The notes: generated by a model from the letters alone, not told the origin. A DNA stretch of 64,000 nucleotides from Urechis unicinctus (GCA_034190875.2 CM067350.1:26472050-26536049), one strand, 5' to 3'; positions 14,471 through 28,696 are shown, numbered from the stretch's first letter. A program made the numbers and translations.

Positions 14471-15520
14471 ATCGATTGATTCCTATAGCACACTATGGAT
14501 GCGCCTACCGCGCCATTGTTTTAACCAATAGTATGTATGCCACCCGATATCTCACTCTCCTTCGTTCACTAATCATTTTGCGTGTTGTGTTGGATGCTGC
14601 CAGAAATAGAATCCATCAGGAGTCACGGCTTTAAGGTGATAAGGTCGGGGATCAAACAAACTCTGGCAAAGACAAGTGACAATGATTACCGTACTGTGAC
14701 AGTTAACGTATTTCATACAGGCATGGAAAGAGATGTGAAAGTTTACCTGTGTCACACAGTTAATGCCAACAGATGACCTAGGCGTCCAGACGCCCTTGAT
14801 TTATGTACTTAAATGTGTTTCGCAGGTACGATTTCAGCTGAATAGGTGACGTTTACATCGCAGCAATTGTCAGTATTTGCACCCGTAACTTCATGGTGTT
14901 ATACATTCGGCGAATACTGTTGAATTAATGTGACCATGAGATCGCGGGGATTTACTTTATCCATGCCAGATCACTTGTTGTACATTAAGAAACTGTTCTG
15001 TTTATATCTGTTTTGTTTATCTCATATTAAATAGAACACAGGAAGAACTTCACAAATCGGATGTGCAATGAATTATTACAAGTTTAAATCCCACCATGTG
15101 GTTACTAATGGGTGTTCTATGGACGTTCGCCGGATCCTGCACAGTAATGACTTAATGGCATGATTGGGTCTGTTGCTTTCGTGCTCAAATGGTTCATGGA
15201 CCGCTAAACAATGCTCATTTACTATTACTTGGCTGTTAGCCGCTGTAACTTTGTAGATTCGGAACTAGGGCGCCGTGGATTCGAGTTTAACAGAGGCGAT
15301 ATGGGAACAACGGTAATGCAGTGTTTATGCATCATTATTAAGCAAATCGTAACATATCATGTAGCCTATTTTGGACAATAACATGACTGTTATGCAGCTT
15401 TACCTGTAACTTTGGTGATTAATTACCACGTTCAGCTGCTGTCCATTGCATGCCACAGCAAGAACAGCAAGAGTCTTAACGATAGAGATGACTCAAACAG
15501 TTTTCGTTGTCAATAATAGC

Positions 15521-15553
15521 TAAGAGGTGTCTATTGCTATCTTTTGAAACACT
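15521..15553. repeat. 33-bp direct repeat, copy 1
   Basis: Starts TAAGAGGTGTCTATTGCTA and ends CTTTTGAAACACTA. It matches 15591-15623, a spacing of exactly 70 bp. Confidence 0.75.
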
Positions 15554-15590
15554 ACATACCCAAAGAGTCAATAAATAAGCCAGAGACACC

Positions 15591-15623
15591 TAATAGGTGC
15601 ATATTGCTACCTTTTGAAATATC
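15591..15623. repeat. 33-bp direct repeat, copy 2
   Basis: Starts TAATAGGTGCATATTGCTA and ends CTTTTGAAATATCC, with about six differences from copy 1. Confidence 0.75.
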
Positions 15624-15797
15624 CTAGACACATGTTACGCTAGTGGATATAATTCATCCGATCTCTGCTTAATGCCTGAACTGAAGAGTAAAAGCAATCA
15701 GTGATTTAGGTTTACTTCGACGTAACCTGCAGAAGTAAACTACTAATAAACTCATCCACGTCCCATCCAATACTGATGTTAACAAATTACAATGAGG

Positions 15798-15910
15798 CTA
15801 ATAGTGCTCCCAGCGGTGCCAACAGTGCCCCCGTTGTCAACAGTGCTATCGGCGGTACCAGCCCGGCGGTGCCAACAGTGCTACCGGCGAGGTCAACAGT
15901 GCTAACGGTG
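15798..15910. repeat. GC-rich short-unit tandem repeat
   Basis: Variants of the unit (G)CCAACAGTGCTACCGGCG, about 15-18 bp, recur six or seven times. The patch is strongly GC-rich against its AT-rich surroundings. The + strand reads as Ser/Ala/Pro/Val-rich peptide, but the units are not multiples of one codon phase, so I read this as a minisatellite and not as coding. Confidence 0.75.
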
Positions 15911-17169
15911 TATCTGTTAAGATTTTGTAATCTCAAATTTTCGCACCCGTCGATGAACAGATGCCTTTTTATGTATCTCGCGAAACACTAATTGCATCAA
16001 ATAATCCCGATGCTAGCCACGCAGTGTACACGACACACTCACCATACTACACCGTCTTATATAGCGCTTTATGGAATAACAGTTGTCAGTTTGTATAATA
16101 CATCACTGTGTAACATTTGCTGTCAATTAGGAGTGACGACATTATCGTGCCTAGTTCACGTTCCAAAGGTAACCTTTCCACAATACATTGTCCCTGGTAT
16201 ACAAATGCTGCATATCAAATCAGGCGTTCACACATTTGTGCTCCCATGAGTGTTGATGTTATGGTCAAACAGGATGTATTTTTTCTGAATGGTCAATGGC
16301 CGATTAGAATGCGATATCATTGCTGTTTCACGGCTATACAAAGTTCGTTTCATTAGTTCTTCGATACGAATTAAAGACGATTTAAAGTATTAATGATTAA
16401 CCACCCATTGCTTTACAGATTGCCTTGACATATGATTCCAGGTAGGACACATTTTTGGTGAATTGCTAACCTTCCACTCAGCGATACATCTATATTTGCA
16501 ATGATTGTACAAATGATCATATTTATAAATTGAAGCATTGATTGTGACGATCTGCAAAGTAGCCTCAATAGAGAGCAATTGCTTAAACTGTAGAGTAAAA
16601 TATGTAAGCAAAACGATTGCTAGGTCGACCATTTTGTCGGGTGAAGGCCAGAGGGACGAACCTATGACCTGGCTAAACGTGGCTTCGGTCCTATGCATTA
16701 TATCTACAGAATGCGAGGCGCTTTATTTACCTCACCACTATATGCAATGATAGTATCCTCAATTATTGCCGTTAAGCCGCCCATTTCAGTGATTGCTCTT
16801 GTCGTTGATCGTGAAATGAATCGATAGAGACATCGGTGGTATAGCTATTGTTTGGCCAACTCGTCTACTTATCTGTTGATAATATAGTAGCCTTCTGCTG
16901 AAGCTGAAATGCAAGTTATGGATTGGGGCTTACACCTTTATCATCGCACAATATATTACAGCAATTGACAGATAACGCGCAATTTATTTAATGAAGTGTC
17001 TTTGCAGTACCTGGTTGTCACACCAATATTATATTAATCAGACCGACTGCAGTCATACCTGAGCGATTTGATAAACATCGTTGCATAACCAAATTGATTG
17101 ATTGATTTGAAATAGAACGAGACGATGACTTACTGATAAATAATCAATGAATTGAATGCGGCCCAGGAA
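15911..17169. other. Intergenic DNA, no gene seen
   Basis: Frames of 70-102 codons overlap on both strands without motif or conservation. Confidence 0.4.
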
Positions 17170-17480
17170 AGGATTGATAATGATAATGATAATGATTATT
17201 TATTTAAAGCCCATTCCATATACATCTCAACAGGCTGTACAAGTTATAACAATCAACAAGATTGTCCTGTATTTTACCCCAGTAAAGCGAATTAATTGTT
17301 AGGCACCTATTGTATTGTGATCACTTAACCTAAATTCAATTACTTGGAGTTAGGAGCTATCGATCGGTGAAGCTGTGTCGATTCAAGCATACATGCCCCT
17401 GCGGTTCATGCTGTAGAAGGCCCCATTGTTTCCAGCTAAAGCTGGTACATCACCAACTGAGGTGTGCGCCTCTTTTATTA
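17170..17480. mobile_element. Probable degraded non-LTR retroelement tail
   Basis: A (GATAAT)n stretch (17175-17197) is followed by ATTTATTTAAAGCCCATTCC, ACATCTCAACAGGCTGTACA and, further on, CCAGCTAAAGCTGGTAC with ACTGAGGTG. A short A/T-rich microsatellite next to an 'AAAGCCC...GCTGTACA' block and a 'GCTGGTAC' block is a layout I associate with reverse-oriented 3' ends of non-LTR elements in marine invertebrates. There is no coding part and no target-site duplication that I can identify. The class assignment is inference. Confidence 0.3.
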
Positions 17481-18070
17481 CCGCCATATATAGAATCCAA
17501 TTGAAACAGCCCTGCTACGAGATTAAGTATGAGCCCAGGCAAGCAGATAAGTCGCATCGGCTGAACTAATAGACTATGATGACAATGATTGCGGTACGGG
17601 ACTCATAAGAGCTGAACATGCTAGCAACATACATGAACAATGCTGGCGCTGCACTGACTATGACAATAAATATCACTGCTGTTCTCAGTTAAGATATCTC
17701 CACGCATCTCTCAATAAGCGCCTCCTATCAGCCTAATATGGATCCTAAAAGCAATCAATGAGGGCACTGTGACGTCTGTACGTTCAATGGAGATGTTTGG
17801 TGCACTGCTGTATATGCCATTGTTACGTCAGTATCTTGGAGCATTAATATTTTTTGTGTTTGACTTTCTCTGTAGAAAAAAACATTGTTAATGATTAACA
17901 CATCCTACTTCAGTTATCACAACAACTGGGAATCCATACAATTAGACACAACATCTCCCACTACAATTCCTAGTCATTAAGTCACAATTCGTGAAGCACT
18001 TAACGACGCAACCGACCACAACAGAATTCTAGATCTCACCTGCTGGATATTACAGATGAAATGGTGCCAA

Positions 18071-18150
18071 TACATGCATACATGCATATATATATACATA
18101 CACACATACATACATACATACATACATACATACATACATACATACATACA

Positions 18151-18182
<32 letters not shown>

Positions 18183-18583
18183 CATACATACATACATACA
18201 TACATACATACATACATAAATACATATAATACATGCACATACATACATACATACATACATACATACATACATACATACATACATACATACATACATACAT
18301 ACATACATACATACATACATACATACATACATACATACATACATACATACATACATACATACATACATACATACATACATACATACATACATACATGCAT
18401 ACATACATATACATACATGCATACATACATACATACATACATACATACATACATACATACATACATACATACATACATACATACATACATACATACATAC
18501 ATACATACATACATACATACATACATACACACATACATGCATACATATATTCATACATACATACATGCATACATATATGTTCA
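18071..18583. repeat. (CATA)n microsatellite, about 0.5 kb
   Basis: A nearly pure CATA array runs from about 18105 to 18528, with a few CATG, CACA and TATA interruptions. Degenerate CATG/CATA words continue to about 18730. Cys-Met-Tyr-Val and Ile-His-Thr-Tyr translations of this array are not genes. Confidence 0.97.
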
Positions 18584-18853
18584 TACCTATATGCCTAATT
18601 GTATACCCAGACATGCATTCATATATTCATATAAACGTTAATGCGCAGATGCATGCATTTACGCATAAATACATGACTGCATTTATATAAACACGTATAT
18701 CCATGTTTACATACATGCATGCATACATGGATTTCAGAATAGGTTTATATGGGTTTCTATGATTGTATCGCAGTGTTTTGTTATCTCCCGCTAAGAACCA
18801 CCTGTTTTCTAATTTCCGAACGGATAGGCGGCGTGGGTCGTGAGTGCATTACC

Positions 18854-18888
18854 CTGTTAGCAGGTCAGGCCTGTTAGCAGGTCAGGCG
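18854..18888. repeat. 17-bp perfect tandem duplication
   Basis: CTGTTAGCAGGTCAGGC occurs twice in immediate succession. Confidence 0.9.
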
Positions 18889-20239
18889 TGTTCGCTCATT
18901 CCTCAATGGCCTAAGAAGACCATCACCTAACGAGTACGGTTTCAATTATTTACACCGACCTTTCCATTTCGTTGCGGATGTCATAGGCAATAGCAGTCAA
19001 GTTAGGCAATTATATTACTATGATATCATTAAGGTGGGAGCTGGGAGGAGATGAGGCACTTTACCTCGGTACGATAGGATAACAGTGTCTTGGTGGCCGA
19101 TGTGTCGTGACATGTGAATGGAAACACCCGCTAACAGCCACACAGATAGATATCGACCCTATCCAGACAAAAACGGATCTGACAATGTGGACAAATTACT
19201 ATTTACATATAGATCATTCCGTGTATACTGCTGTCGTGTGACATGCAGACACATTGCTATGCGGCAAATTTGCTGATGTCTGTGTAAATGATTCATCAGA
19301 ATGGGGTGCGTGTTATTATCTGTCGGTATATTGGTAAATATCGTGAGTTAGTAGGCAACCAGCAAATGGCATATATAAAATAGGACATATATAGGTAGAA
19401 CGAACGTTTGGTATCATGCCTTTCCTTGCCTGGAAACACTATACGAACCTGTTAATGTTTTATGCATCATGCTCTTTAAGTGAAAGGCTCAATGTGATGA
19501 GGTATTTTTTTGTTCAGGTTAACCTCTGACATCGTCTCCTTCGATGAATGATACTTGCATGGGTCGGTGATATATCGATATATAGCAAGCTAAACAACAT
19601 GGCATCTGGACGATCAGCGAGGTCGAATTCTAAGTCAACAGGCATGCACTCGACAGAGGTAGGTCATTAGGATTGATACGCTTTACTAACATGATGTCAT
19701 AACTGTGACATGAAGTACGAACCATCAATACACGCAGTATATTTATGTCGCAGGCCTTTCCTAGTCTGACGCCATAATGAAAAAAATCTTTTTGTTCTGG
19801 CAATTGCATAACAAACGGCCCTTACCCCAGCAGAGGGATATTGCTCCACATACATCGTTTAATGATGTTTTTGAGTTATTATTTGCTCGCTCGGCCAAGT
19901 CTGTATTGTTCTGTTATATAACTCGCCCTAGTTATTAATTCAAGATAACACAATGTTTTGATTTATAATACATCCTTCATGTGGCATATTTCAAAATTGT
20001 CGCCAGGTGCTATTACTGCAATCAGATTGTCTTAGATCATTATCCTCAATCGCATCCATACGATATATTGCTGTAGCTAAACAAATCCACGTGGTTAAAA
20101 TAATTTGCTGTAGTTGTCACAACGATGGTATTCTAAGATCTGTGACACATGCACAAACATGCGTGGTAACCGATTGGTTTAGTGATTATGCAAAGGAAAT
20201 ACATACGCGTTCATAGGCGTAATTGGATGATATTTTTAA

Positions 20240-20860
20240 GTATAACATTACGGCCTATATATCAAAACTCGCAACGGTCTTGTTCTCATCATTGTAGCAC
20301 CACGCCCAGATGCTTTTAAACCATACTATTGGCGTTTTTTCATGGCTGGCGTATATAACGAAATAACGCTTTCAGCTTGTCCTTGCTGGACATATGGCAT
20401 GTACTTTTGGATTTCCATCCCCGTCGCATCAAGAGATCAGAGCTGCAAGGTGACCACGTTCTCTCGCAGAATAAATGGTCTTCAGAGACGAGTACTTCGT
20501 TAGTGCGCCGCCGTGGACGCTTCTCTTGCTTCTCATTACTGCGATATGTAGCCATTATTTTAGGGAGGATTACCACACAGGAAGACGAAGACGAGAAGGA
20601 TGGGTTTATACAGTTCAATAAATTGTTGTAAATCTAAATCCAGCATGACAGACACAATTGGACCAAACAAAGGGTCAGTGGTGTCGGCTTGTTGAGTAGC
20701 AAGTTGTGATGATGGGCACCTTTGTGTGTCAGTTTGGTCGCGAAAAGCACGTTTTTGGTGGTATAGCTGGAAGCGTTTGAATGATTGATGCAAACATGTG
20801 GGGTTCATTTGAGTACGCCACCGTGACCTGCTAATAATGAGCAATCGATGAAAGTGACAT
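20240..20860 (+). repeat. Module A, copy 1
   Basis: Diagnostic words are AATAACGCTTTCAGCTTG, CGCATCAAGAGATCAGAG, GTGGACGCTTCTCTTGC, GCGATATGTAGCCATTAT and AAATCTAAATCCAGCATGAC. It extends into a linker (20860-21360) that is collinear with 30500-31210. An 84-codon + frame spans part of it, but changes against copy 2 are not concentrated at third positions, so coding is unlikely. Confidence 0.85.
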
Positions 20861-21364
20861 AAAGTTGCTAGTCATCTTAATCATTCTGAAGTCTACCACC
20901 CATCTGAATGCATTTTCTGTGAGAAGCTTAGCAATAATTCAAGACTAACGAGAAACGACCAATATAATGGCGGCTCTTAACTCTTGTAAAATACAGAAAC
21001 GTGCCTAATACATTTTCTATTGAGCGACAATTACCATACGTTGCACAAGTTATTATCACAGCGGACTAATTACTAAGGGGAGTCCAACACATTTTCAGAA
21101 TTGACGCCTGAGTTGTACTGTTGCCAAGCAAATAATGCGCATGCGTATTTGCGATGACTAATGCCTTAAGCACCACAAACCTAGCTTTACATGCTTATAT
21201 TTCCGATAAGCTCTTAGCAGTAGAGTGGGTGAATTAACATCTAAATCACATGAAATATAAGGCAAAGACGTTTTTGGACGGTGCCTTCTCACTAAGAATA
21301 ATTTCGTTTATTTCAAAAGCATGATAATATGTATCTTTCAAGGCCCAACATCTGACTCTTATAT

Positions 21365-21760
21365 AGACTAATGGATCTGCGGCGTCCCGATATAAGCACC
21401 CTACACTGAATCGTTGTACCGTCATTCATGTATTTAGTTTCCTTTCGAGACATCCTAAACAAAGGTGGAATTCGTGATTACCCGCGGCCAATAAAGACTA
21501 ATAGGAAGCCAGCACTGCAGCTCATAGATGGCGCTTTGTGCACCTTTCCATGCCTTTCAGGGCAGTTGATGTGTGTTTGTCCTCTTTTTATATCGAGCAC
21601 ATATATTGAAGTGAATGAGTACCATTTGATTATGCTAATGTTGTCAATGTTTATAAGCATGATATCATGGCATGGCCTGACAGATTAAAGTAGCATCGCT
21701 CTAATAGGCCATATTCTAGCATGGCTTGATGTCATTGCCTCCATCGATTGAAAAGCCAAA
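21365..21760 (+). repeat. Module B, copy 1
   Basis: Begins with ATGGATCTGCGGCGTCC, then GTACCGTCATTCATGTATTT, GGAATTCGTGATTACCCGCG and AATGAGTACCATTTGAT, and ends GGCTTGATGTCATTGCC. Confidence 0.85.
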
Positions 21761-22439
21761 TATAATTCTTTGTTAGTGTTCCAAGAATTACGGAGCTGGA
21801 TGAAACGCAATATCACCGTTGTCTATGTGTCATCATAAACATGATATGGCGTTTCACTTAAATAAATGACACGTGGCTGTATAATCAGAGCATAACACGG
21901 GAACGCCATAACGTTGCCAACGGTGCTTATTCATGTAGTGCAACCAAAGAGTACTTACTACAACAAGCTAGGCGGTGAATATGCTAATGTGTAAAGTACG
22001 TGCCCATCGTCAAGTGCCGCTACCATAAATTCAACAAAAGTTCACATGACTGGTAAATACAAAGTCTCTGGAATCTGCGCCTTGTGGCTTATGGTGAAGA
22101 TATGGTGTCTTCTGAGCGACCGAGGGAAATTGCATGAACTTCCGTGTCCATTATTTCCCAACTGAACCATTCAGACGCAGCATAAATGATATTTCGCTTA
22201 TCACGGGGCATAAATCTATGTAGATAAACTTAGGTTCTATGTGTTGCCAACCAGCACTGTAAACACTTGTATGTAAGACTCGTGCGTGTTGGCGGCGTCG
22301 AATTATTTGTAAGCTGCAACCGACCTAACGTCAAAGAGTGGCTTCTTGGACATTGCAGTAGCTTCGAATTGAATTCATTTCCTGTAAACCGCTGAAACCA
22401 TCCCCACTTTGATATCCACCTACGCCGCATGAAAGATTA

Positions 22440-22900
22440 ATTTTTCACGCCATGCAGGAAGATTGCTCGGCGTTCTTAATATTTTTCGTCAGGACGACTG
22501 TTGCTTGATGGAACAGCCGTATTATAATCGAATCCTCTCCCCAAAACAGTGTAGGCCAGAGTGATTGGCACTTCATTTGTTGGTCAACTGATGTGCGGTA
22601 GTATGGTGGTTTATTATGCAAAAAGCACATCCAATGGGAAGATATTAACATGTCGTGTCGCTGCGCAAAGCTACATACTATAAAACCATTCTCCTGTAAT
22701 AGCTCGGTGTATTTCCTACACAATCATCTTCCAATCACACAAACAGAACTTGAGTTCAGTCTGTCGTTCAGTCTTTATCCGTACAATAACCCACAAGCAA
22801 ATACATCTTTAAATTATAACCAGTTTCTTCTGCAGAACAATCGAAATATGCAAATTTCAAGTCTGGTCAAGAGCTCTGAGATATTTGTATGCCTGCGTAG
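22440..22900 (+). repeat. Module C, copy 1
   Basis: Contains GCTCGGCGTTCTTAATATTT, CGTATTATAATCGAATCC, GTGATTGGCACTTCATTTG and, near its end, CATCTTCCAATCACACAAAC. A 92-codon frame lies on the minus strand; part of it is shared in frame with other copies (see findings). Confidence 0.85.
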
Positions 22901-23346
22901 ATAATCAAACAATACCCACTGGGACGCTCAATATGTCATTATACCATATATTGGAAAGGAACCAGTCCCAGCAAATAAATCTTCAGTTTCCTCTTAACAC
23001 ACCTGTGATACACACCTGAGAACCCACTGGCTTCATCTGCCAATGATACTCAGCAAACACATCACCATCTTTCAAAGTCTCTAATCATAACGAAGAAGTA
23101 CCAATCGAGCACTTACATTTACGTTGTAAATGGGTAGAACATATTGTTTATGCTGTTACACCATACCACATTTTCGCTATATACCTGCTTATTATAATAA
23201 ATTAGCGCATCTCAGTGTCACTATAATTAATGTATCTATTCAATCATAGTGAGCATAGGATGAATTAATCATAATCGCCCAATCTTATCCCAATTATAGT
23301 CACTGGTGCACACTTGCCACTAGGCTAGTTTTATAAGACTTTCCGC

Positions 23347-23464
<118 letters not shown>

Positions 23465-25299
23465 TCTCTTCATAAATGCCTACTTCACTGCGGTTGGTTC
23501 ATAACCTTAAATCTTAGCGTATACAATCATCCTACATTAAAAATTTGCTATTTCATTCTAAACCATAATGATATCAAAGTCCATATACTGTCTTTCATCT
23601 ACCTTTATAAGTCATCAATCACTTGGTTCCTCATTTATGGGGCTTCATAACATGGGGAAAACAGAGGATTGATTGTATCAGTCCAAACATGAGTGCTATC
23701 ATCTGTGTGATATTACAAGATTGTGTTTTCACAGAGCGTGACGGTCGTGTCAGTAATACTTGATTGACACTAATGTCTCACAATGCCTTAATCACTGTGA
23801 GAACTACACATATATAAGAGTAAGAGCGCAACGGAGAGAGGAATATAGCTTAACATTCGCGATAGTAGAGAGTCAATATATTTTATCTACGTGGTGCAAG
23901 TTATTTGTGAACAAGAAGAATTGCACATTTACGTATGTATAAACTCAAAGCTTCGTCTAATCATATGAACTTCTGTGATCATTTGCTCCTATTGGCATAG
24001 TAATTTGTCCCGAGCAACCAAATATATGCTCTAAAGAAAAGATAGTCAGCGTACATTGTGATAAATTTTGTGCTTCTGAATATACATATCAAGCAATGTG
24101 TGCTTAGTAACAGAGATTATGGCTCAACTAGTATCCCTCAATTGGTATCTCAGTGAGGTCGAATTGGTGCCATGATGTTATTCCCTCATCAGATTCAAAC
24201 AAGCAGAGTGTTTGCATATCATCTATCATCTGTCCCAGCATGACCAGCTCTACCGTGCCATGAGTAGGGGGTGATTGCAATGGCTTGTAACGTGCTAAGG
24301 ATTAGTTATCAATCTTGTGGAATGAATAGCCAGTTGCTTGAAACGAAAATATTACACACATTTGGAACATGCAATTTAGTTGTCATCCAGAGTTGATGTG
24401 ACTGTTACTGACAGGTTTGATTAGCTGGTCGTTTTAGTTCACCTGGCAAATAAATCATCGGGTATCAACCGAATGCACCTACCCCACACATCATGGAATC
24501 AACACCAATACAGCGAACTGCACAAAAGAGGAAACGAGAGATGGCCATTGCTGTTGAATAACAAAATAAGCTTCCTTCTATATAGACATGCAACCACGCC
24601 GCAACGCCCATCGGTACTTATATATTGAATGAGAGGGGGTGAGTGGGTAGTGTCTAAAATCGTTTCCTGGGGATTTTGCTCGTTAGATAAGTAGTTCATT
24701 TACCTCACATATATAATAATCAATGTGCTATTGCAGTGAACTGTGAATACACAAACAAACGGTGTTTAGTTTTATATGAAGAGGTGATTTTACAGAAGTC
24801 AGTGTAGGCTAATGACAGAGAGGTTGTGTTCATTTTGATCACCTTCTCATCGAGTAACAGAGCTCTGTAGTTATCTGGCAAATTAGCGATGTCTATTGAT
24901 GTTAGTGTTGTCACTCCGTGTTGCTCTCACAACAATACTTGGTTCCAGCTGCCCACCATTGAAATCCCTTTACGGTTGTTGCATGAAAGGTGAATAGCAA
25001 CTTTCGATCATAAGTGGGTTTTTCCGGATTTTGGTGGCATACGTAGCAAGCATGTATTTTTTGTGAAATAAATGTCGCAAAGAACATACCTGAATTTTGT
25101 GATACACAGCTGAGCAGTCAAGTGCATTCCCAAGTCGCAACCAGTATTCTATGACTTGTAAGATCAAACTTAATTGTGCCCTTTATGCGCTCATTCCTTC
25201 CGCTGTTCTTATTTAGGTATAAATGCCACACGAGGCTTAAAAGAAAGAACTAAGACTCGTACACAACCATGCAATGGAAGTGTGAGTTCGTGATAGATT

Positions 25300-25800
25300 T
25301 CTTTTAGCTGCATAATATCACGGCTTCTCTTCGCAACGCCCACGTTCTCACCAAAGTAACACCGTGCTCGGAAGTTTTGAACGCAAGCTATCGGTGTATT
25401 TCCATGACATGTGAGTAGAGTTGAATAACGGTTTCAGCTTATCCTTGCTAGAAGCATTATATGTGCTTGTGGATGTCTATCCCCATTGCATCAAGAGATC
25501 AGAGTGGAAAGGCGACCGCTTTCTCTCGCAGATTAAATGTTCTTCAGGGACGAGTAATTCGTTAGTGCTGCGCCGTGGACGCTTCTCTTGCCACTCATTA
25601 CTGCGATATGTAGCTATCATTTGAGGGAGGATTACCACACAGGATAGACGAAGACGAGAAAGATGGGGGCATACTGTTCAATAAATTGCTGTAAATCTAA
25701 ATCTAGCATGACAGGTACATTTGCATCAGACTAAAAGTTCTGAGTGTTGTGAGGGCGTGTTTATGAACATGTTTTTGGTCATAATCTCTTGCTTTCTCCT
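25300..25800 (+). repeat. Module A, copy 2
   Basis: Preceded at 25167-25260 by the linker word GCCCTTTATGCGCTCATTCC, which is also found before copy 4 (33153). It carries AATAACGGTTTCAGCTTATC, CATTGCATCAAGAGATCAGA and GCTCAAGCATT-type linkers. The following 25800-26350 segment is closely shared with 33730-34700, but this copy lacks about 330 bp present there (33958-34300). Confidence 0.85.
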
Positions 25801-25974
25801 GGTTGGTCTTCTGTGTTTCAAATTGATCACAAAAGGTAAATACGGGGTGTTTTGAACAGGAAGGCTTAAGATGAAGCTTTCTAACAATTAATGAGCATCG
25901 TCATTAACTACCCTTGCCATGTAGGTGCGTATTAACCACATTCACATCTGCAGTTGATGCAACAATGTGGGATC

Positions 25975-26340
25975 AAGCATTTTATATACGTTTTACAGCC
26001 TTCCAAGGCAATTGATGTGCGCTTGTCTCTTTTTCCCTGTCGAGTGAATGAATACCATTCGATGATGTTTTTAATGTGTGTAAGTATCACAGGATGAAAT
26101 GGCCTCACGATTAAATTCATTGCCGATGTTTGTAGGCCATACTTCAGCATGGCTTGATGCCAGGGCCCCATTTACAGTGATTTACTCGTTTATGACTTCA
26201 GAATGCTATAACAATATGCATTCGAGGACTAACATGTAAGTCTACTGAACCCACATTCCCAGACCAGAGTGGTCATAATTCATACTGTCTTTACCACACC
26301 ATTCTTCTTCTGTCCCTTAACTAAACAGATAAAATCCCAC
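25975..26340 (+). repeat. Module B second half plus linker, very similar to 34303-34680
   Basis: From GCCTTCCAAGGCAATTGATG to the CTTAACTAAACAGATAAAAT word, I count only about 3% differences from the 34.3 kb copy, against roughly 12% for the sequences just upstream. The first half of module B is missing here. Confidence 0.85.
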
Positions 26341-26689
26341 TTCGACCGGCTAAGCTTATGACTTTTAAACTCTTAATGTGATGGAATCCGATTAAGTACC
26401 GCACTGTTCATGTATACCGACAAAAATCAAGCAATATTTCATCTGTTCACACGCAAACCTGTGTGTTGTCAGCACTGCAAACAGACCACCAATAATTTAG
26501 CCAATTTTGATGACTTCTTGTATGAAACATGCGTGTTGGTTGGCCATGTCATATGGTCATCATGTAAATGCAGAAGCCGACCTTTTGTCGAAGAGAGACC
26601 TCCATGAAACTTGAATATCACAATTACTCCGAACTTAGCATACCACTGAAAACATCCCCTCTTCTTTTATCTACTCACACTATACGCAC

Positions 26690-27150
26690 GTCTTGTACGA
26701 CAATAGCTCCGCGTTCTTTATAGTTTTCTATCTCAGCCATCAGGATGCCGTGTTGGGTCATCAGTATCATAATCAAATCGTCCTCCCGTAACACCGTAGG
26801 CAAGAGTGATTGCAATTCATTTGTTTGCCGTCTGATGTGCGATGTAGCTGCTACCAAATTCTTCCTTATGGAAAAGGTGGTGTGGTAATTTGTGCTCTCG
26901 GTAACCCTTCTGACAAGATATGTCAGTGTGTCTAGTTGCAGATTGGACGTCGATTTCTTCATTCACTCGTAGGTGTTCGTCAAAGTTTCCTTGTTGTCTT
27001 CTCTTCTTGTAATGGTCAGCGCGATATAATCCCCAAACAATCACCTTTCCAATCACACAAACCAGACGTCCCTTATCGTGCAGTCTTTCTCTGTATGATG
27101 CCCTACAAAGCAAAAGGTTCTTTATTCATAACGCTTCCATAAATTCATTA
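26690..27150 (+). repeat. Module C, copy 2
   Basis: Carries GTATCATAATCAAATCGTCC, GTGATTGCAATTCATTTG and TCCAATCACACAAACCAGAC, and ends in CTACAAAGCAAAAGGTTCTT. The closest copy is 35090-35525. Confidence 0.85.
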
Positions 27151-28696
27151 CATCGGACCATTGTCTGTGGAAAAATAGAAGTACGCAGATTAATATCTCT
27201 TGCCAAAGAGCTCTTACAATCCCTGTATGCATGTTTAGATAGTTAAACAATAAAGGCTGGAACTTCCAATATTGAATTTTATTTAGTTCAAAAAAACTTT
27301 AAATTCATTGCACTATAGATAAGAAAATGGCAGCAAATTATTCTTCAATTTCCAGTCTCTACCCTGAACACACCTGTGAAATGCATCTAAGAATGTCGCA
27401 GCGTCCGCCAATCAGACCCGCCAAACGTTTCTCCCTCTCTCAAGGTCTATATCATACGCAGTACCAAGTGAGCACTGACATTTCCCTGTTTTAATCTATC
27501 ATCCCCAAATGTCTAACTCTTTAGCAATATGACTTATTTTATCTGCAACTATCAGAAAACAGCAAATAATATGCTACTTACATTGTTATTGTAACAAAAT
27601 CTCTCACTGCGTTTTCATAAGGCGTACACAAATATATTTCATCCAAATGATGGATGTGGACAAGCTACATGTGGTTCAGTGATAGTTGGGCAAGCAATCC
27701 ACATCCTTGTGAGTTTTGATATTCAAATTGCTTTGGCAATGCATTAAAGCCACGAGTGCTTCTTTTAAAACATTACTCATAGAAAGACTGTTCATAAAAC
27801 AGCGGTTATATTATCCATAATGTTTATAATATTGCCTGCGAAACATACCAAACCTCACGCTATCGTACCTACTACTTTTGTGCACAAAGATTTTTTCTTC
27901 AATGGACTGCTTGTATTGACTGTTCATTTAGGTACAACCATCACTTTAACTATGGTCAAATGTTAATGTTTTCCCTACATGTTGCTGTCAGGTATATATT
28001 TGGCTTCAGTAATCGTAAACTGTGTGCCGTTTGCATGAAAAGTCAACTACAACTATATATCCGTTGTACTGACATTGTGGAGTTAGGTGGCGTCAAACTG
28101 CCGATAAAAGCCAAAGTATTGCACAAATCAATCCTTCGAGCACGTATACGTCGATATGCATTCCAGGCATGACATAAAAATGAAGGATCAATTACAATGA
28201 TAACTCTGAACGAAGGCATTGGCCGATGACCTTCTACCTCCTCCTTCTAACCATGGTTCGGGTAATGTTGCATGACACTGTATGTCTTTCCTTTCTATTA
28301 TATCATTGGCGCTAATTCAGAAATGGAAGAGATCGCGAATTGGAAAGCCGGATTGTTAATTATCAATTATTTCTCTTGTAATTGATACTCGGATATGATT
28401 GGTTCTTCACCTGTTAGCCAGCTTACGATTACTATCACCAGATACCGTTCACGACTATGGTGGTGCTTTATGACATGCCACAGACATCCCACATTTGATG
28501 AAACTTCAACAAGAAAATATAACAATACAGATCATTTAAACAACACTCTAACCGAGCGACGGATGATTAACACCATACAAGAACATAAAAATTAACATTT
28601 GACCCCTGTTCCAAACTGAATACGTCGGTCACATTAGATAATACACGCGCTCCATTGAATGACCACATACAGCCCCCTCAATTCTGAAATTTTATT

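Noticed and set aside
15776-15991. 71-codon Ser/Ala/Pro/Val-rich frame
   Set aside because: It covers the GC-rich tandem repeat; composition follows the repeat unit.
17977-18641. Long frames on both strands (up to 197 codons) of Cys-Met-Tyr-Val and Ile-His-Thr-Tyr
   Set aside because: They are translations of the CATA microsatellite; all frames stay open because the unit contains no stop.
20377-20631. Module A + strand frame (84 codons), partly open in copies at 25.4 and 30.0 kb
   Set aside because: Differences between copies fall on all three codon positions about equally, and stops or frame breaks occur in copies 4 and 5.
25200-25240. GTATAAAT as a TATA box before module A copy 2
   Set aside because: The equivalent place before copy 4 lacks it, and no transcript start or gene is evident.
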